A stretch of 64,000 bases of DNA from Rhodovulum sp. P5 (GTDB taxonomy: Bacteria > Pseudomonadota > Alphaproteobacteria > Rhodobacterales > Rhodobacteraceae). The stretch spans positions 62,001 through 126,000 of the forward strand of contig NZ_CP015039.1 in assembly GCF_002079305.1 (NCBI RefSeq). Reading direction: 5' to 3'. Positions 25,096-33,107 of the stretch are shown piece by piece. The notes beneath the pieces are model-generated. The model searched no databases, had not been told where the DNA came from, and saw only the letters and a program-made list of their open reading frames with translations. The first letter of the stretch is position 1. The number at the start of each line of letters is the position of its first letter. The position numbers and the translations under genes are program-made.

Positions 25096-25497
25096 TTAAC
25101 GCTTGTTTCGCTGCCACCAGGTGTGGATCGCGGTTCGGCCGACGCGGCGTTCGGGTGGGAAGTTGTCGGCTACCGCTTTGGCCAGCGCCTCGTATGACAT
25201 GAAGTCGATGCGGGCGAGGACGAAGGCGCGGACTTCGGGGTCGCTTTCGATCTTGGGCGGCCGGCCGGGGCGATGGGCGGCGCGGTGGGCCGTGGCGTCG
25301 GGCAGGCGTTCAGAGGCATGTTGAACAGGGGCTTGAACGGGGTGTTCAAGGGCGGTTTCAAGGGCCGTTGTCGCGCGGGCAAGCGCAGCCGTCAGGGCCG
25401 CTTGCAGGCGGCTGCATTCGTCCAGGGCAAGGTGCGCCGCGGCGACAGGATCGGCGGCACAGGCGGCTTCGGTCGGTTCGGGGCGGTCGGTTTCCAT
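25096..25497 (-). CDS. HTH-type protein at the left end of the Mu-like element
   Basis: A 133-residue protein. The N-terminal half is alanine- and glutamate-rich and probably helical. The C-terminal part, RPGRPPKIESDPEVRAFVLARIDFMSYEALAKAVADNFPPERRVGRTAIHTWWQ, reads as a DNA-binding helix-turn-helix. ATG 25497 is preceded by GGGGGAAG; an upstream in-frame start has no site. It is the last gene after gpI (103 bp gap). A small-terminase-like or regulatory role is possible because of the HTH and the position next to head genes, but there is no large terminase here to pair with. Confidence 0.65.
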   Translation of the reverse strand: METDRPEPTEAACAADPVAAAHLALDECSRLQAALTAALARATTALETALEHPVQAPVQHASERLPDATAHRAAHRPGRPPKIESDPEVRAFVLARIDFMSYEALAKAVADNFPPERRVGRTAIHTWWQRNKR

Positions 25498-25599
25498 GTC
25501 TTCCCCCGGTGACTGGTGGCCCGTGGCGCTGGATGTGGACGCCACGGGCCGAAAGGCCGCGGTCAACTTGCAAAACCCCGCGGCCCTGTCCTCATGCGC

Positions 25600-26514
25600 T
25601 CAGTCGTCAAGACCAAGCTGGGCACGCACCGCGCGGCGTTCCGCGCTCATGGTCGCCCCCGTCAGCGCGGCCGGCGGCACCTTCCCGGCAAGCAGCGCCG
25701 GACCAAGGATAACGGCAGGTTGCGCATTCGCTTCCCATGCCTCGAAGCTGGCGAGGTTGGCCGTTGCCAGTTCCTTCGCCCATCCCTCCATCGCGGGAAC
25801 CAGCTTGCCGGAGGCGCGGGCGCGTTCCAGAGCGGCTTCGACGCGGCCTTCATGCACCTCGGACAGAAGCGAGATATAGCTTGACGCCAGTTCCTTCGCC
25901 GGGCCGGTGTCGGTTCGCAGGCCATCGGCGGTTGCGATGATCGCCCGGATCTGTGCAATCAGCGCGTCAACCGGCGCATCGGCCGGGGCGCCAAGGGCTT
26001 CGCGCAGCAGCTCCACCACATCTTCGGGGGTGAAGTCGGCCGGCGCGTCTTCGGCCGCGCACAGGGCCTGCATGCCGGGAATGGCCGGATCGTTGGTCAG
26101 GCCCGCGCGCTGGATGGCCATGACTTCGCCCTTGGCGACCTGCACAACCGGGCTGATGAAGCGGTATTCCCGCCCCTCGATCTTGGCCTTGCCGGTGGGC
26201 GTCCACGCAATGCGCGCCCATATCCCGTCTTCGCGCGCGGCAAGCTCTTCGATCCAGCCCGCGGCCGGCGCCTCGCTTTCGTGCTTGCGGTCAAGGGCGT
26301 GATCCATATCAACCGGCATGCCGCGGGTCACCTGACCCTGAGACCGGGCGATCACCGCCGCGGCATTGGTCACGCGCCACGGCCCGCGCCGGTCCACCAG
26401 GGGAAATTCGCCCGCGGGCAGAAGCTGTACCCAGCTTTCTGCCCCGGCCGCCGCGCAGGCGAGTTCGGTATCGGCCAGCGGCACGGCCGGCAGTCGGGTT
26501 TGGTCCGCGCTCAT
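25600..26514 (-). CDS. Mu gpI-like head protease/scaffold
   Basis: A 304-residue protein of the Mu gpI family, which processes and scaffolds the Mu head. Family landmarks are GMPVDMDHALDRK, AAGWIEELAAREDGIWARIAWTPTGKAKI, the REYRFISPVVQV motif and QRAGLTNDPAIPGM. The C-terminal half is helical, as expected for the scaffold portion. The ATG at 26514 overlaps the gpT stop by four bases, so gpI is translated after gpT, the reverse of the Mu order (I before T). Confidence 0.88.
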   Translation of the reverse strand: MSADQTRLPAVPLADTELACAAAGAESWVQLLPAGEFPLVDRRGPWRVTNAAAVIARSQGQVTRGMPVDMDHALDRKHESEAPAAGWIEELAAREDGIWARIAWTPTGKAKIEGREYRFISPVVQVAKGEVMAIQRAGLTNDPAIPGMQALCAAEDAPADFTPEDVVELLREALGAPADAPVDALIAQIRAIIATADGLRTDTGPAKELASSYISLLSEVHEGRVEAALERARASGKLVPAMEGWAKELATANLASFEAWEANAQPAVILGPALLAGKVPPAALTGATMSAERRAVRAQLGLDD

Positions 26515-27416
26515 GGCGATCCGTCCTGAAGATAGGGCGAGACCAGAAGATCCGCCGATCTGTGCCAGATATTGGCGCCACCGCCTTCAAGTTCTTCGGC
26601 CAGAAGCAGCGCGCGGCCGGCGGCTTCCAGCGACGGGGGCACCACCAGCACAGTCGGGGTTACGCCGATGATCCGGCCGCCGTCATAGCGCAGCGCCTGC
26701 ATCGCCGCGCGCGCTGCTGCATAGTTGGTCGCGTTCAGCACCTGTTTGGAGCCATAGGCGAACTGCCACAGGCCATAACCGGCATTCACCCGCGCCCGAA
26801 CCCCGTAGAGGAATTCGTCGCGCATGAAGACGTTGTGATCCTCATCCCGCGTCAGCGTTTGAAGCTTGTAGGGAACGCGGGTCTGGAACACCAGCGGCTT
26901 GACCGGGCGGCTTGTATCCAGAAGGAACCAGGGCGTATCGCTGCCACCCTGAAAATTCGAGACCGATTGCGCGTCGCCGTCGGTATCTTCAACCGGGTGA
27001 TCGGTGTCGAAGAAGAACTGGCCGTCATAGCAGGTTTCGGCAAAGCCGCGCTTGAGAACCTCGAAGACAAGTTCGTCGGGATGCGTGGCCGCGGCGTGCG
27101 CCATCATCGTCAGTTGCGGCGCGTAGACGCCCAGCCGGTCATCCTCGATATGGTCGCGCTGCACCCGCATCGTGCTTTCGAACTTGCGGTTCTCCAGCGT
27201 GTAGCGCGCCGCACCCACGGCCCGGATATGGCGTTCGCCCAGCCATTCGCGCATCTGCGGCACGCTGGCCAGCCAGCCATAGGTTTCGTCGGCGCCGGTG
27301 GATTTCACATCCATGGCGATCTTGTTCCAGTAGATCGACGTCGCGTTCAGGGCGTTGTTGAAGACGGTGTTGAAGCCGCTGAACATTTCGTCCAGGGCGG
27401 AAGCCGCGATATCCAT
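26511..27416 (-). CDS. Mu gpT-like major head protein
   Basis: A 301-residue major capsid protein of the Mu gpT family. Typical segments are the N-terminal SALDEMFSGFNTVFNNAL, TYGWLASVPQMREWLGERHI, FESTMRVQRDHIEDDRLGVY, GFAETCYDGQFFFDTDHPV and VLVVPPSLEAAGR. ATG 27416 begins one base after the mor stop; an upstream extension runs through mor in another frame and is proline repeat only. Its presence shows the element can encode its own shell protein. Confidence 0.9.
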   Translation of the reverse strand: MDIAASALDEMFSGFNTVFNNALNATSIYWNKIAMDVKSTGADETYGWLASVPQMREWLGERHIRAVGAARYTLENRKFESTMRVQRDHIEDDRLGVYAPQLTMMAHAAATHPDELVFEVLKRGFAETCYDGQFFFDTDHPVEDTDGDAQSVSNFQGGSDTPWFLLDTSRPVKPLVFQTRVPYKLQTLTRDEDHNVFMRDEFLYGVRARVNAGYGLWQFAYGSKQVLNATNYAAARAAMQALRYDGGRIIGVTPTVLVVPPSLEAAGRALLLAEELEGGGANIWHRSADLLVSPYLQDGSP

Positions 27417-27417
27417 G

Positions 27418-27831
27418 TCAGGTGGTCCTTGCGGGTTTGGGGGCGGGTTTGGGGGCGGGTTTGGAGGAAGCCTTCGCCTTGCGGGCTTTTCCGCGCAGCT
27501 TGTGCACATAGGCCGCTGTCACGCCGTGCCTGGCGGCAATGGCGTTGGCGCTCATATCCGAATTCAGCGCATCGTGGCGCAGCCGGGCGGCATTGCGTTT
27601 GCGCCGCCATCCGGCGCGCGACGGAATGTCGATTTCCATTCCGCCGAAACGCTCGACAAGCACCGTGAGGATGTCCGGGCCAAGCGCATTGTGCAGCCGT
27701 CCGCCAACCCGCTTCGGGATGCAAATCCGCTGGCCACCTGCAACCTCGATCAGCCGCGCGCAGGCGTCTTCGCCCAAGGCTTCTGTAACTACGCTGGCAA
27801 CGGAAAAGAAGTCATCTCTCGACACGGGCAT
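27418..27831 (-). CDS. mor: Mor-family transcription activator
   Basis: A 137-residue activator of the Mor/C family, which turns on middle and late genes in Mu. The N-terminal dimerisation part contains GGQRICIPKRVGGRLHNALG and LVERFGGMEIDIPS. The C-terminal HTH is SDMSANAIAARHGVTAAYVHKLR. The tail is a Lys-Pro-Ala repeat (KPAPKPAPKPA), encoded by a 12-bp repeat at about 27428-27465 that makes the plus strand unusually G-rich. It heads the capsid transcription unit, so head genes are presumably Mor-dependent. Confidence 0.88.
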   Translation of the reverse strand: MPVSRDDFFSVASVVTEALGEDACARLIEVAGGQRICIPKRVGGRLHNALGPDILTVLVERFGGMEIDIPSRAGWRRKRNAARLRHDALNSDMSANAIAARHGVTAAYVHKLRGKARKAKASSKPAPKPAPKPARTT

Positions 27832-27931
27832 CCTCCGGTTTCGGATGCCTTGGGCATATCACCCGGTTTACCAGTATAGCCGGGGGATGTAGTTTCCGGT
27901 TGGCAGCGCCACGACATGGGAGGCCGGCAAG

Positions 27932-28117
27932 GTGAAAATCGTTCTGAGACCTACTCCGGACTTCCTGGACCTTGAAGGTTGGCGCGCGTACCTCGAAGAA
28001 GTGCGTGCGGATGCTGAGGATGTCGTTGGCCGCGATCTCGCCATCAAGGATGCCGAAGCGATGGTAAAACTCCTTGAGGAACACGAGGCCGCTCAGAGAG
28101 GCACAGAAGGCCGGTAG
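27932..28117 (+). CDS. Small plus-strand ORF between mor and gemA (unknown)
   Basis: A 61-residue frame, MKIVLRPTPDFLDLEGWRAYLEEVRADAEDVVG..., ending in an acidic helix (AEAMVKLLEEHEAAQ). The start is a GTG at 27932 behind GGGAGGC, 9 bp upstream. It points against the surrounding operon, which is typical of cargo or antitoxin-like genes, but no partner is visible. No family recognised; it could be a chance frame. Confidence 0.45.
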   Translation: MKIVLRPTPDFLDLEGWRAYLEEVRADAEDVVGRDLAIKDAEAMVKLLEEHEAAQRGTEGR

Positions 28118-28230
28118 GCGTCTGCGCCCCCCTTCCCCCCCGAATTTGCGGCATGGCTATTTTTGAACGCGCTCCGGGGCGATTAAACGGCATTGCGCGT
28201 GGGGGCAGCGGGCAGAGCCGGAAACGACAA

Positions 28231-28254
28231 GGGCGGCGCCTTTCGGCACCGCCC
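28231..28254 (-). terminator. Terminator of the early (A-B-gemA) operon
   Basis: On the minus strand: GGGCGGTGCC, loop GAAA, GGCGCCGCCC, then TTGTCGTTT. A 10-bp stem with one G-T pair, 24 bp after the gemA stop. It separates the early operon from mor and the head genes. Confidence 0.75.
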
Positions 28255-28277
28255 CTGGCAACGGTTCGGGGGCCGTG

Positions 28278-28694
28278 TCAGGCCGCGCGGCGCTTCCATG
28301 CCTTCAGGCCGGTGATAGCCTTGCGCGCGCCCTCCATCGTCAGGAAGCGCATGCTGTCCACCTTGTGGAACTTGCGCAGCCAGCCCAGCAGGGCGGCATC
28401 GTCGCAGTCGCTTGCCCCGTGGATTTCCCGCCACAACTCCCGGATCAGTTCGATCTGCGCGAAGGTCGCCATGCCCGGCCGCGAACCGTAGTCCTTCCCA
28501 CGCGGGGTGCCCGGTTCGAAGCCGAGATACTGGAACCAGCCGATCAGGGCGTCGAAGCCTTCCGCGTCCAGATCCTTGGACGTGGTGACGCCAGCGATCT
28601 CCACCAGGGCGGAGCGATAGACCGCGTCGGGCATGCCGAGCTTCGTTGTCGCCACCTTGATCAGGGCGGTCTGCTTGCTGGACAACGCCATCAC
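28278..28694 (-). CDS. gemA: GemA / gp16-family regulatory protein
   Basis: A 138-residue protein of the Mu GemA (gp16) family, conserved in Mu-like phages and linked to host gene modulation. Matching segments are SSKQTALIKVATTKLGMPDAVYRSALVEIAGV, SKDLDAEGFDALIGWFQYLGF, and the late FLTMEGARKAITGLKAWKRR. The GTG at 28694 gives a GTGA overlap with the preceding gene; an ATG one codon later is the alternative. It is the final gene of the early operon. Confidence 0.88.
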   Translation of the reverse strand: MMALSSKQTALIKVATTKLGMPDAVYRSALVEIAGVTTSKDLDAEGFDALIGWFQYLGFEPGTPRGKDYGSRPGMATFAQIELIRELWREIHGASDCDDAALLGWLRKFHKVDSMRFLTMEGARKAITGLKAWKRRAA

Positions 28695-29026
28695 ACGCCC
28701 CCTGCATGGCCGGACCAGACCATGCCTTGGGTGTCGACAGGCAGTCCCGCGGCCTCTGCCTCCTGCTTGCGACGCGCGCGGTTCTTCCGGCGAACAACCT
28801 CTTCGAAGCTCTGCATCGCGGCCTCATGGTTCTGTTGCATCCGGTAGAGGCCCGTTCCGGCCAAGCTGGCAACGGATTGAAGATAGCCGGTATCTCCGTT
28901 TTCGAGCGCATCGGTCAGGTGATTGAGTGTTTGAACCGCTTGCGAAATGGTGATCGAAGCTTCCTTGAACGCTTCATGTATGCGTTCGATTTCCCGGTCG
29001 GTGAATTCGTGGGTCTTCTCGGTCAT
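28691..29026 (-). CDS. Small hypothetical protein of the early Mu-like operon (a)
   Basis: A 111-residue, largely helical protein, MTEKTHEFTDREIERIHEAFKEASITISQAVQTL, ending in a basic stretch (RRKNRARRKQEAEAAG). I do not recognise a family. Four-base overlaps with both neighbours show it is a genuine member of the transposition operon. In Mu this region carries the semi-essential early genes. Confidence 0.7.
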   Translation of the reverse strand: MTEKTHEFTDREIERIHEAFKEASITISQAVQTLNHLTDALENGDTGYLQSVASLAGTGLYRMQQNHEAAMQSFEEVVRRKNRARRKQEAEAAGLPVDTQGMVWSGHAGGV

Positions 29027-29334
29027 TGCAGCGTTTCCCCTTCCTTGCGTGCCACGATCCGGGGGGCGCGGGCGGAACGCCCGAGCGTCGTGCGAACAAG
29101 GTCCATCTGATGATCGCCCGCGGCGAAGAGCGCCCGCCAGGTGGCCCAGTCCTCAGCCGAAGGCGGCGACGGCAACTCGGCCGCGGCCCGCAACGTCTTG
29201 TGCGCGTGGTCGAGGCATTCGGCGAACGCCACCGCTTCAGTCTCCGACAGCGGCGTGACCATCATGTCGCGCTCCGCCATAAAGGCTTCCATCCCTTCGG
29301 GAATTGGCACCAGTATCGTCGCTTCGGCCATCAC
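29023..29334 (-). CDS. Small hypothetical protein of the early Mu-like operon (b)
   Basis: A 103-residue acidic protein, MMAEATILVPIPEGMEAFMAERDMMVTPLSETEAVAFAECLDHAHKTL, of unknown function. The start is a GTG at 29334 overlapping the MuB stop (GTGA), with an ATG as codon 2. No membrane segment or signal is seen. Overlap on both sides supports it as real. Confidence 0.7.
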   Translation of the reverse strand: MMAEATILVPIPEGMEAFMAERDMMVTPLSETEAVAFAECLDHAHKTLRAAAELPSPPSAEDWATWRALFAAGDHQMDLVRTTLGRSARAPRIVARKEGETLQ

Positions 29335-30125
29335 TTCCCGCCTTTCGGTGCGAGCTTCATGTCGATGATTGCTCCCTTCAGATGGGCAAGCGTGGGGTGC
29401 TCGCCTTTCCCGGTTGCGCTGGATAGCGCGGCTGATACCGCGATCTCGACGCTGCGCAGCCCGTGGGCCATGCGCGCAACGCTGTGCAGCGCGTCCACCG
29501 CCGGGCCGATCGCGTAGGGTGTGCCCTCCACAAGTGCGGCAACGTCCGCGCGGCTCACTTCCGTGACGATCACCGGGCGCAGCATCCGGCTTTTTAGTTG
29601 TGGGATGTCGTCCAGCACCGCCGGAAGTCGCATGTCACCGCAGAAGACAAGATCGAACTCACCCTTTTCGGCCAGCGCGCGCGCCCATTCGAACGCCTCG
29701 GTCTTCTTGCCGTTCTTGTTGTTCCGCTGGTGAAGGTGCTGCGCTTCATCAATGACCAGAAGCGACCCCTTGCCCACGGCGGAAGACAGAGTCATCCGCG
29801 CTTCTGTCAGTGTGTTGAACCTGCCAAGGCTCGGCGCGTAATCGATCCATTCATGCGCAAGTCGCTTGGCAAAGTTCCACGCGGTGCCCTCGCCGGAAGC
29901 GATATCGATATAGATGCCGTCGCGTCCGAGATCCTTGCAGTACTGCTTGGTAGTGGTTGTCTTCCCACAGCCGGGAATACCTGCGATGCAGGTCATTTTT
30001 GGGCCGTCGCTGAAGCGCACAAGGTCGAGTGTGCGCAGGATGTCCAGCGCAACCGCCGTCTCGGCGAAGTCGCCGATATCGCGCCGGAGCGTTCCGGCAT
30101 TGGCAATCACATGAAGTTCTGCCAT
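29331..30125 (-). CDS. MuB-like AAA+ ATPase (transposition target factor)
   Basis: A 264-residue ATPase that in Mu-like elements selects target DNA and activates the transposase. Walker A is GIPGCGKT (49-56) and Walker B LLVIDEAQHL (Asp126, Glu127), followed by an arginine-containing sensor region (DIPQLKSRMLRPVIV). The N-terminal HTH domain of Mu B is mostly absent; the protein is shorter than Mu B (312). ATG 30125 follows AGGAGAAA. It lies 67 bp after muA. Confidence 0.9.
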   Translation of the reverse strand: MAELHVIANAGTLRRDIGDFAETAVALDILRTLDLVRFSDGPKMTCIAGIPGCGKTTTTKQYCKDLGRDGIYIDIASGEGTAWNFAKRLAHEWIDYAPSLGRFNTLTEARMTLSSAVGKGSLLVIDEAQHLHQRNNKNGKKTEAFEWARALAEKGEFDLVFCGDMRLPAVLDDIPQLKSRMLRPVIVTEVSRADVAALVEGTPYAIGPAVDALHSVARMAHGLRSVEIAVSAALSSATGKGEHPTLAHLKGAIIDMKLAPKGGK

Positions 30126-30192
30126 GTTTTCTCCTGTTGATCGGAGGGCTTGCGCCCTCGGTGACAGGCATGGGGAACGGTGCCAGCGTTCC

Positions 30193-32136
30193 TCATGCCC
30201 CTTTCCCAAGCCGGGCCTTCTTCTTGGCCGCGATCAGTGCGTCCAGCCCGGCATGGAATTCCTTCAATTCGTCGGTTTCCTCGTCCGCCTCGGCCGGGGC
30301 CGCAGTTTCCCGCAGCGGCGCACCGAACCGCCCGGCGACAACCGCCTCGGGTGGTTCCGGCGGGGCATCCTCGGCCGCGCAGGCCGCTTCGAATGCAGCC
30401 CATGCCGCCTGTCTTTCTTGATCTGTAAGATAGTTGTTCGCCGCCTCGGCCGCGGCTTGCGCGGCTTTTGCAGCTTTGTCGTTGCGCTTGGCATCGCGAA
30501 CGCCGTCCACACTGTCGTAAGCACCGCGCTTCACGGGTTCGATGCCCTCGCAAATGATGTCACAGTTCGCCTCGAAGGCTATGGCCGGGGCGCTGAAGTC
30601 GTCCGGATCGCGGCCCAAGAGGATGCGTTCCCTCTTGCGGTGAAAGGGCAAGAGCACCTGTTGCGTACCGGCACCGCCATAGGTCCAATGCCCAACAGTA
30701 CTGCGGCCATGGCGATCTACGGCAACATCCGTATAGATCAGGCCAGACAGGTAGAGTTGCCGGGCCGTTGCCTTGCGCATGATGCGCGCGTCAAGTCCGT
30801 CGTTGAACACCTGTTCATAGGAGCGCCCGTTCGCTCCCTGACTGCGCCGCCCGTTCTCCCGGTTGTGGCGGGCAACCTCGCGCCGGAGTACGGCTTCCGC
30901 CTTGGCCACCGGCACCGGTACGACCTTCGGGGAAGGCGAACTTCCGGGCTTATGCCCTTCATGCGCGCCCGCGAACTCGGGGCCGTCATCAACGGCGCGG
31001 GAAAGGGCCGCAAAAGTGCGTTCCGCTATCTTGGCCTTAGCGTTTCGCGGCAAAGCGAAATGGAGCTTGATCCCCAGATGATAACAAATGCCCAGTGGCT
31101 GGACGCCTTCCCGCTTTCGCCCACCATTGCGAAACCGGTGTACGTTGCCACCGGCCACCAGATGCCCGGCAAAGGCCGAACCATTGTCGGTATAGAGCCG
31201 GTCGAATATCCCGTATCGCTCGCACACCCGCTTGATCAGGCGCACGGTACTCGCCGCGTTTTCATGCTGGGCGAGTTCAAAATCCAAGATGTAGTTCGAC
31301 GCCACGTCCACAAGGACAAGCATAACGGGCCGCACGGCCCGCCCGTCGCCCCAATCAACCCAGAAATCGAGCGTTCGCCCATCGAGAGAAACCCACTCAA
31401 GCGGTCCGATTGTCGTCTTGTCGCGAAGCGCCGGTTGGGTCAGATGCTTGATGGTTGCTTCCTTTCCGAGACGCGCGTCGAGCTTTTGCGCCTCGTCAAG
31501 CGCATTCCACCTTCGCCAGACTGTCGGCCAGGACGGCCAGTCCCAGCCCATCTCCGGGGCAGTGTCGCGAACCTTGCTCCAAGCCGATTTCAAGGGCCAT
31601 TCAGGCGCAGCCTCGCGGATCTCCGTCATGAAGAACCGCCATGCATCTTCCGACATCTCGGCCGTCACCATCCCGCCCTTGTGTCCATCCAGAAGCGTGG
31701 GGGCATAGTTGATCGGGTCCACCCCTTCGACCGCGGCCAGAAGCCGCTTCAAAGAGGGCTTTGAAACCGCTTCATCGGGGAACCGTTCGGCCATCAATCG
31801 CTGCCGATCCGGCCAGTTCACACCCTGATCCGCAAGCGAAACCAGAACCCGCGCCATCGCCGCTTTCCGCTCGGCCCGGTCCCGTCGCGACGGTGCGGCC
31901 TCCATCAACGCCGCGTGCGCTGCGTCGTCATAGGTGCCCGGATCAAGGTGCAGCTCGTTGCAGGTCCTTCGGAGCAAGGCCAAGCGTGTGGTTTCGGGCA
32001 ATCCTGATACTTCGAAAACAAACTTCTTGCCATCCAGCCGTGGTTCTACGCCCTGTGTTTTCAGCCACTTGCGAACCCCCTGTGGTGTGGTCGGATGATC
32101 AGGAAGACCGGCAATATCCGCAACTGTGAAGATCAT
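30193..32136 (-). CDS. MuA-like DDE transposase
   Basis: A 647-residue transposase, close to MuA's 663. The N-terminal DNA-binding domain (VADIAGLPDHPTTPQGVRKWLKTQGV) is MuA/Ner-like. The catalytic core has Asp252 (EWVSLDGRTLDFW), Asp327 (RLYTDNGSAF) and Glu382 (KAKIAERTF), matching the spacing of MuA 269/336/392. The C-terminal part is rich in Ala/Glu and ends basic, where MuA contacts MuB. Its ATG overlaps the upstream Ner-like gene by four bases. No frame break is seen, so the transposase is probably active. Confidence 0.95.
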   Translation of the reverse strand: MIFTVADIAGLPDHPTTPQGVRKWLKTQGVEPRLDGKKFVFEVSGLPETTRLALLRRTCNELHLDPGTYDDAAHAALMEAAPSRRDRAERKAAMARVLVSLADQGVNWPDRQRLMAERFPDEAVSKPSLKRLLAAVEGVDPINYAPTLLDGHKGGMVTAEMSEDAWRFFMTEIREAAPEWPLKSAWSKVRDTAPEMGWDWPSWPTVWRRWNALDEAQKLDARLGKEATIKHLTQPALRDKTTIGPLEWVSLDGRTLDFWVDWGDGRAVRPVMLVLVDVASNYILDFELAQHENAASTVRLIKRVCERYGIFDRLYTDNGSAFAGHLVAGGNVHRFRNGGRKREGVQPLGICYHLGIKLHFALPRNAKAKIAERTFAALSRAVDDGPEFAGAHEGHKPGSSPSPKVVPVPVAKAEAVLRREVARHNRENGRRSQGANGRSYEQVFNDGLDARIMRKATARQLYLSGLIYTDVAVDRHGRSTVGHWTYGGAGTQQVLLPFHRKRERILLGRDPDDFSAPAIAFEANCDIICEGIEPVKRGAYDSVDGVRDAKRNDKAAKAAQAAAEAANNYLTDQERQAAWAAFEAACAAEDAPPEPPEAVVAGRFGAPLRETAAPAEADEETDELKEFHAGLDALIAAKKKARLGKGA

Positions 32137-32348
32137 CTCTGAGCCATCGAAGCCTTCTTAACGCGAGCAATCATCCGTTTGGCCTTGGGGCCGTTCCATC
32201 TCCCGAAGAAGGCGTCCCGAACGTTCTGTATTCGGGTTCCATTGGCATCACACCAAGCGGACAGGGTCGTACCTTGGGCAACGAACCCGGCGCGAACCGC
32301 ATGATATTCGGCTTTCTGTACGTTCCCGAGTGTGTTAGAACCTGACAT
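32133..32348 (-). CDS. Ner-position small DNA-binding-like protein
   Basis: A 71-residue protein starting at ATG 32348 (MSGSNTLGNVQ). RAGFVAQGTTLSAWCDANGTRIQNVRDAFFGRWNGPKAKRM resembles a helix-turn-helix with a basic tail. It is the first gene of the transposition operon, where Mu has ner, the negative regulator of early transcription. A longer frame from 32396 is less likely because it would run into the operator region. Function is by position and HTH appearance only. Confidence 0.65.
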   Translation of the reverse strand: MSGSNTLGNVQKAEYHAVRAGFVAQGTTLSAWCDANGTRIQNVRDAFFGRWNGPKAKRMIARVKKASMAQR

Positions 32349-32378
32349 TAGTATGACCAGCAGCTCCAGCGTATTACG

Positions 32379-32399
32379 ATAGTATGCTAGGCGCACTAT
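32379..32399. promoter_or_regulatory. Putative operator in the Ner/repressor divergent region
   Basis: Inverted repeat ATAGT-N11-ACTAT, plus a direct repeat TAGTATG at about 32349-32355 and 32380-32386, in the 63-bp gap between the Ner-like gene and the repressor. This is the expected place for repressor and Ner binding. Confidence 0.5.
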
Positions 32400-32411
32400 G
32401 GGAACTTGTCA

Positions 32412-32927
32412 ATGAATGACAGCGGCAGACCGGATATTCTCGTGGAGCGCCTACATATCGTTCAGAACCGGGAGGGCCTCACCATCAAGGAAATGGCCGA
32501 ACGCTGCGGCCTGCCGAAAAGCTCTTTGGAAAGCTACATGCGGGTGAAAGGGCCGAAACGACCGGGTATCGACGCACTGCTTGCGATCTCCGAAGGCATG
32601 GGGGTCTCAATCGACTGGTTGGTCGGCCGCTCAATCGAGAGCTTCGCGCCAAACCTTCGACAACGCGATTACGCGTTGGGTTGCTTCAATATCGTGATGG
32701 CTCTTCTTCACTGGCTTCGGAAGGAACAAGAGAAAGCAGCATCCTCAATCCTTGCACAAGACAGGATCGCCGGGAACGACGACGCCACGATTGCAGCCCG
32801 GAGCATGATGGAGTTCGTGGAGACGATGCAAGCCTACGCAGCGAACGGCCATCGGTTCGGTAACATACGCGCGGACCTCCAGGCGGGGCTAGAAGAAGCT
32901 CTCAGCAAGACGGAAACGGGAAACTGA
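32412..32927 (+). CDS. XRE-family repressor of the Mu-like element (c-like)
   Basis: A 171-residue protein with an N-terminal HTH (REGLTIKEMAERCGLPKSSLESYMR, then GIDALLAISEGMGVSIDWLVG) and a C-terminal helical domain likely for oligomerisation. No LexA-type protease motif is visible. Divergent from the transposition operon, it is positioned as the lysogeny repressor. ATG 32412 is chosen; a TTG at 32406 is in frame. The region 32928-33115 after it holds the right-end transposase sites and no gene. Confidence 0.85.
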   Translation: MNDSGRPDILVERLHIVQNREGLTIKEMAERCGLPKSSLESYMRVKGPKRPGIDALLAISEGMGVSIDWLVGRSIESFAPNLRQRDYALGCFNIVMALLHWLRKEQEKAASSILAQDRIAGNDDATIAARSMMEFVETMQAYAANGHRFGNIRADLQAGLEEALSKTETGN

Positions 32928-33024
32928 TTGGTTTCCGGCCCCTGCTTGCCCCCATTGATTTCATTAGGCTTTTTTCTGCGACTTTCGGTGTAACGGCCCG
33001 TTTCCGGCCTCAAGCACGCCCATC

Positions 33025-33042
33025 GGTATCAAACCTGTTGAA
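33025..33042 (+). repeat. MuA-type terminal site, right end (inner)
   Basis: GGTATCAAACCTGTTGAA, matching 16 of 18 with the outer right site 65 bp away and 15 of 18 with the left site in inverse orientation. Probable transposase binding site. Confidence 0.65.
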
Positions 33043-33089
33043 ATCGGCCATCTGCAACCAACTGAAAACACGTGAAAATTTTTTCGGTC

Positions 33090-33107
33090 GGGATCAAACC
33101 TATTGAA
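33090..33107 (+). repeat. MuA-type terminal site, right end (outer)
   Basis: GGGATCAAACCTATTGAA, ending 8 bp before the proposed CA terminus at 33114-33115. Same orientation as the inner right site. Confidence 0.65.
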
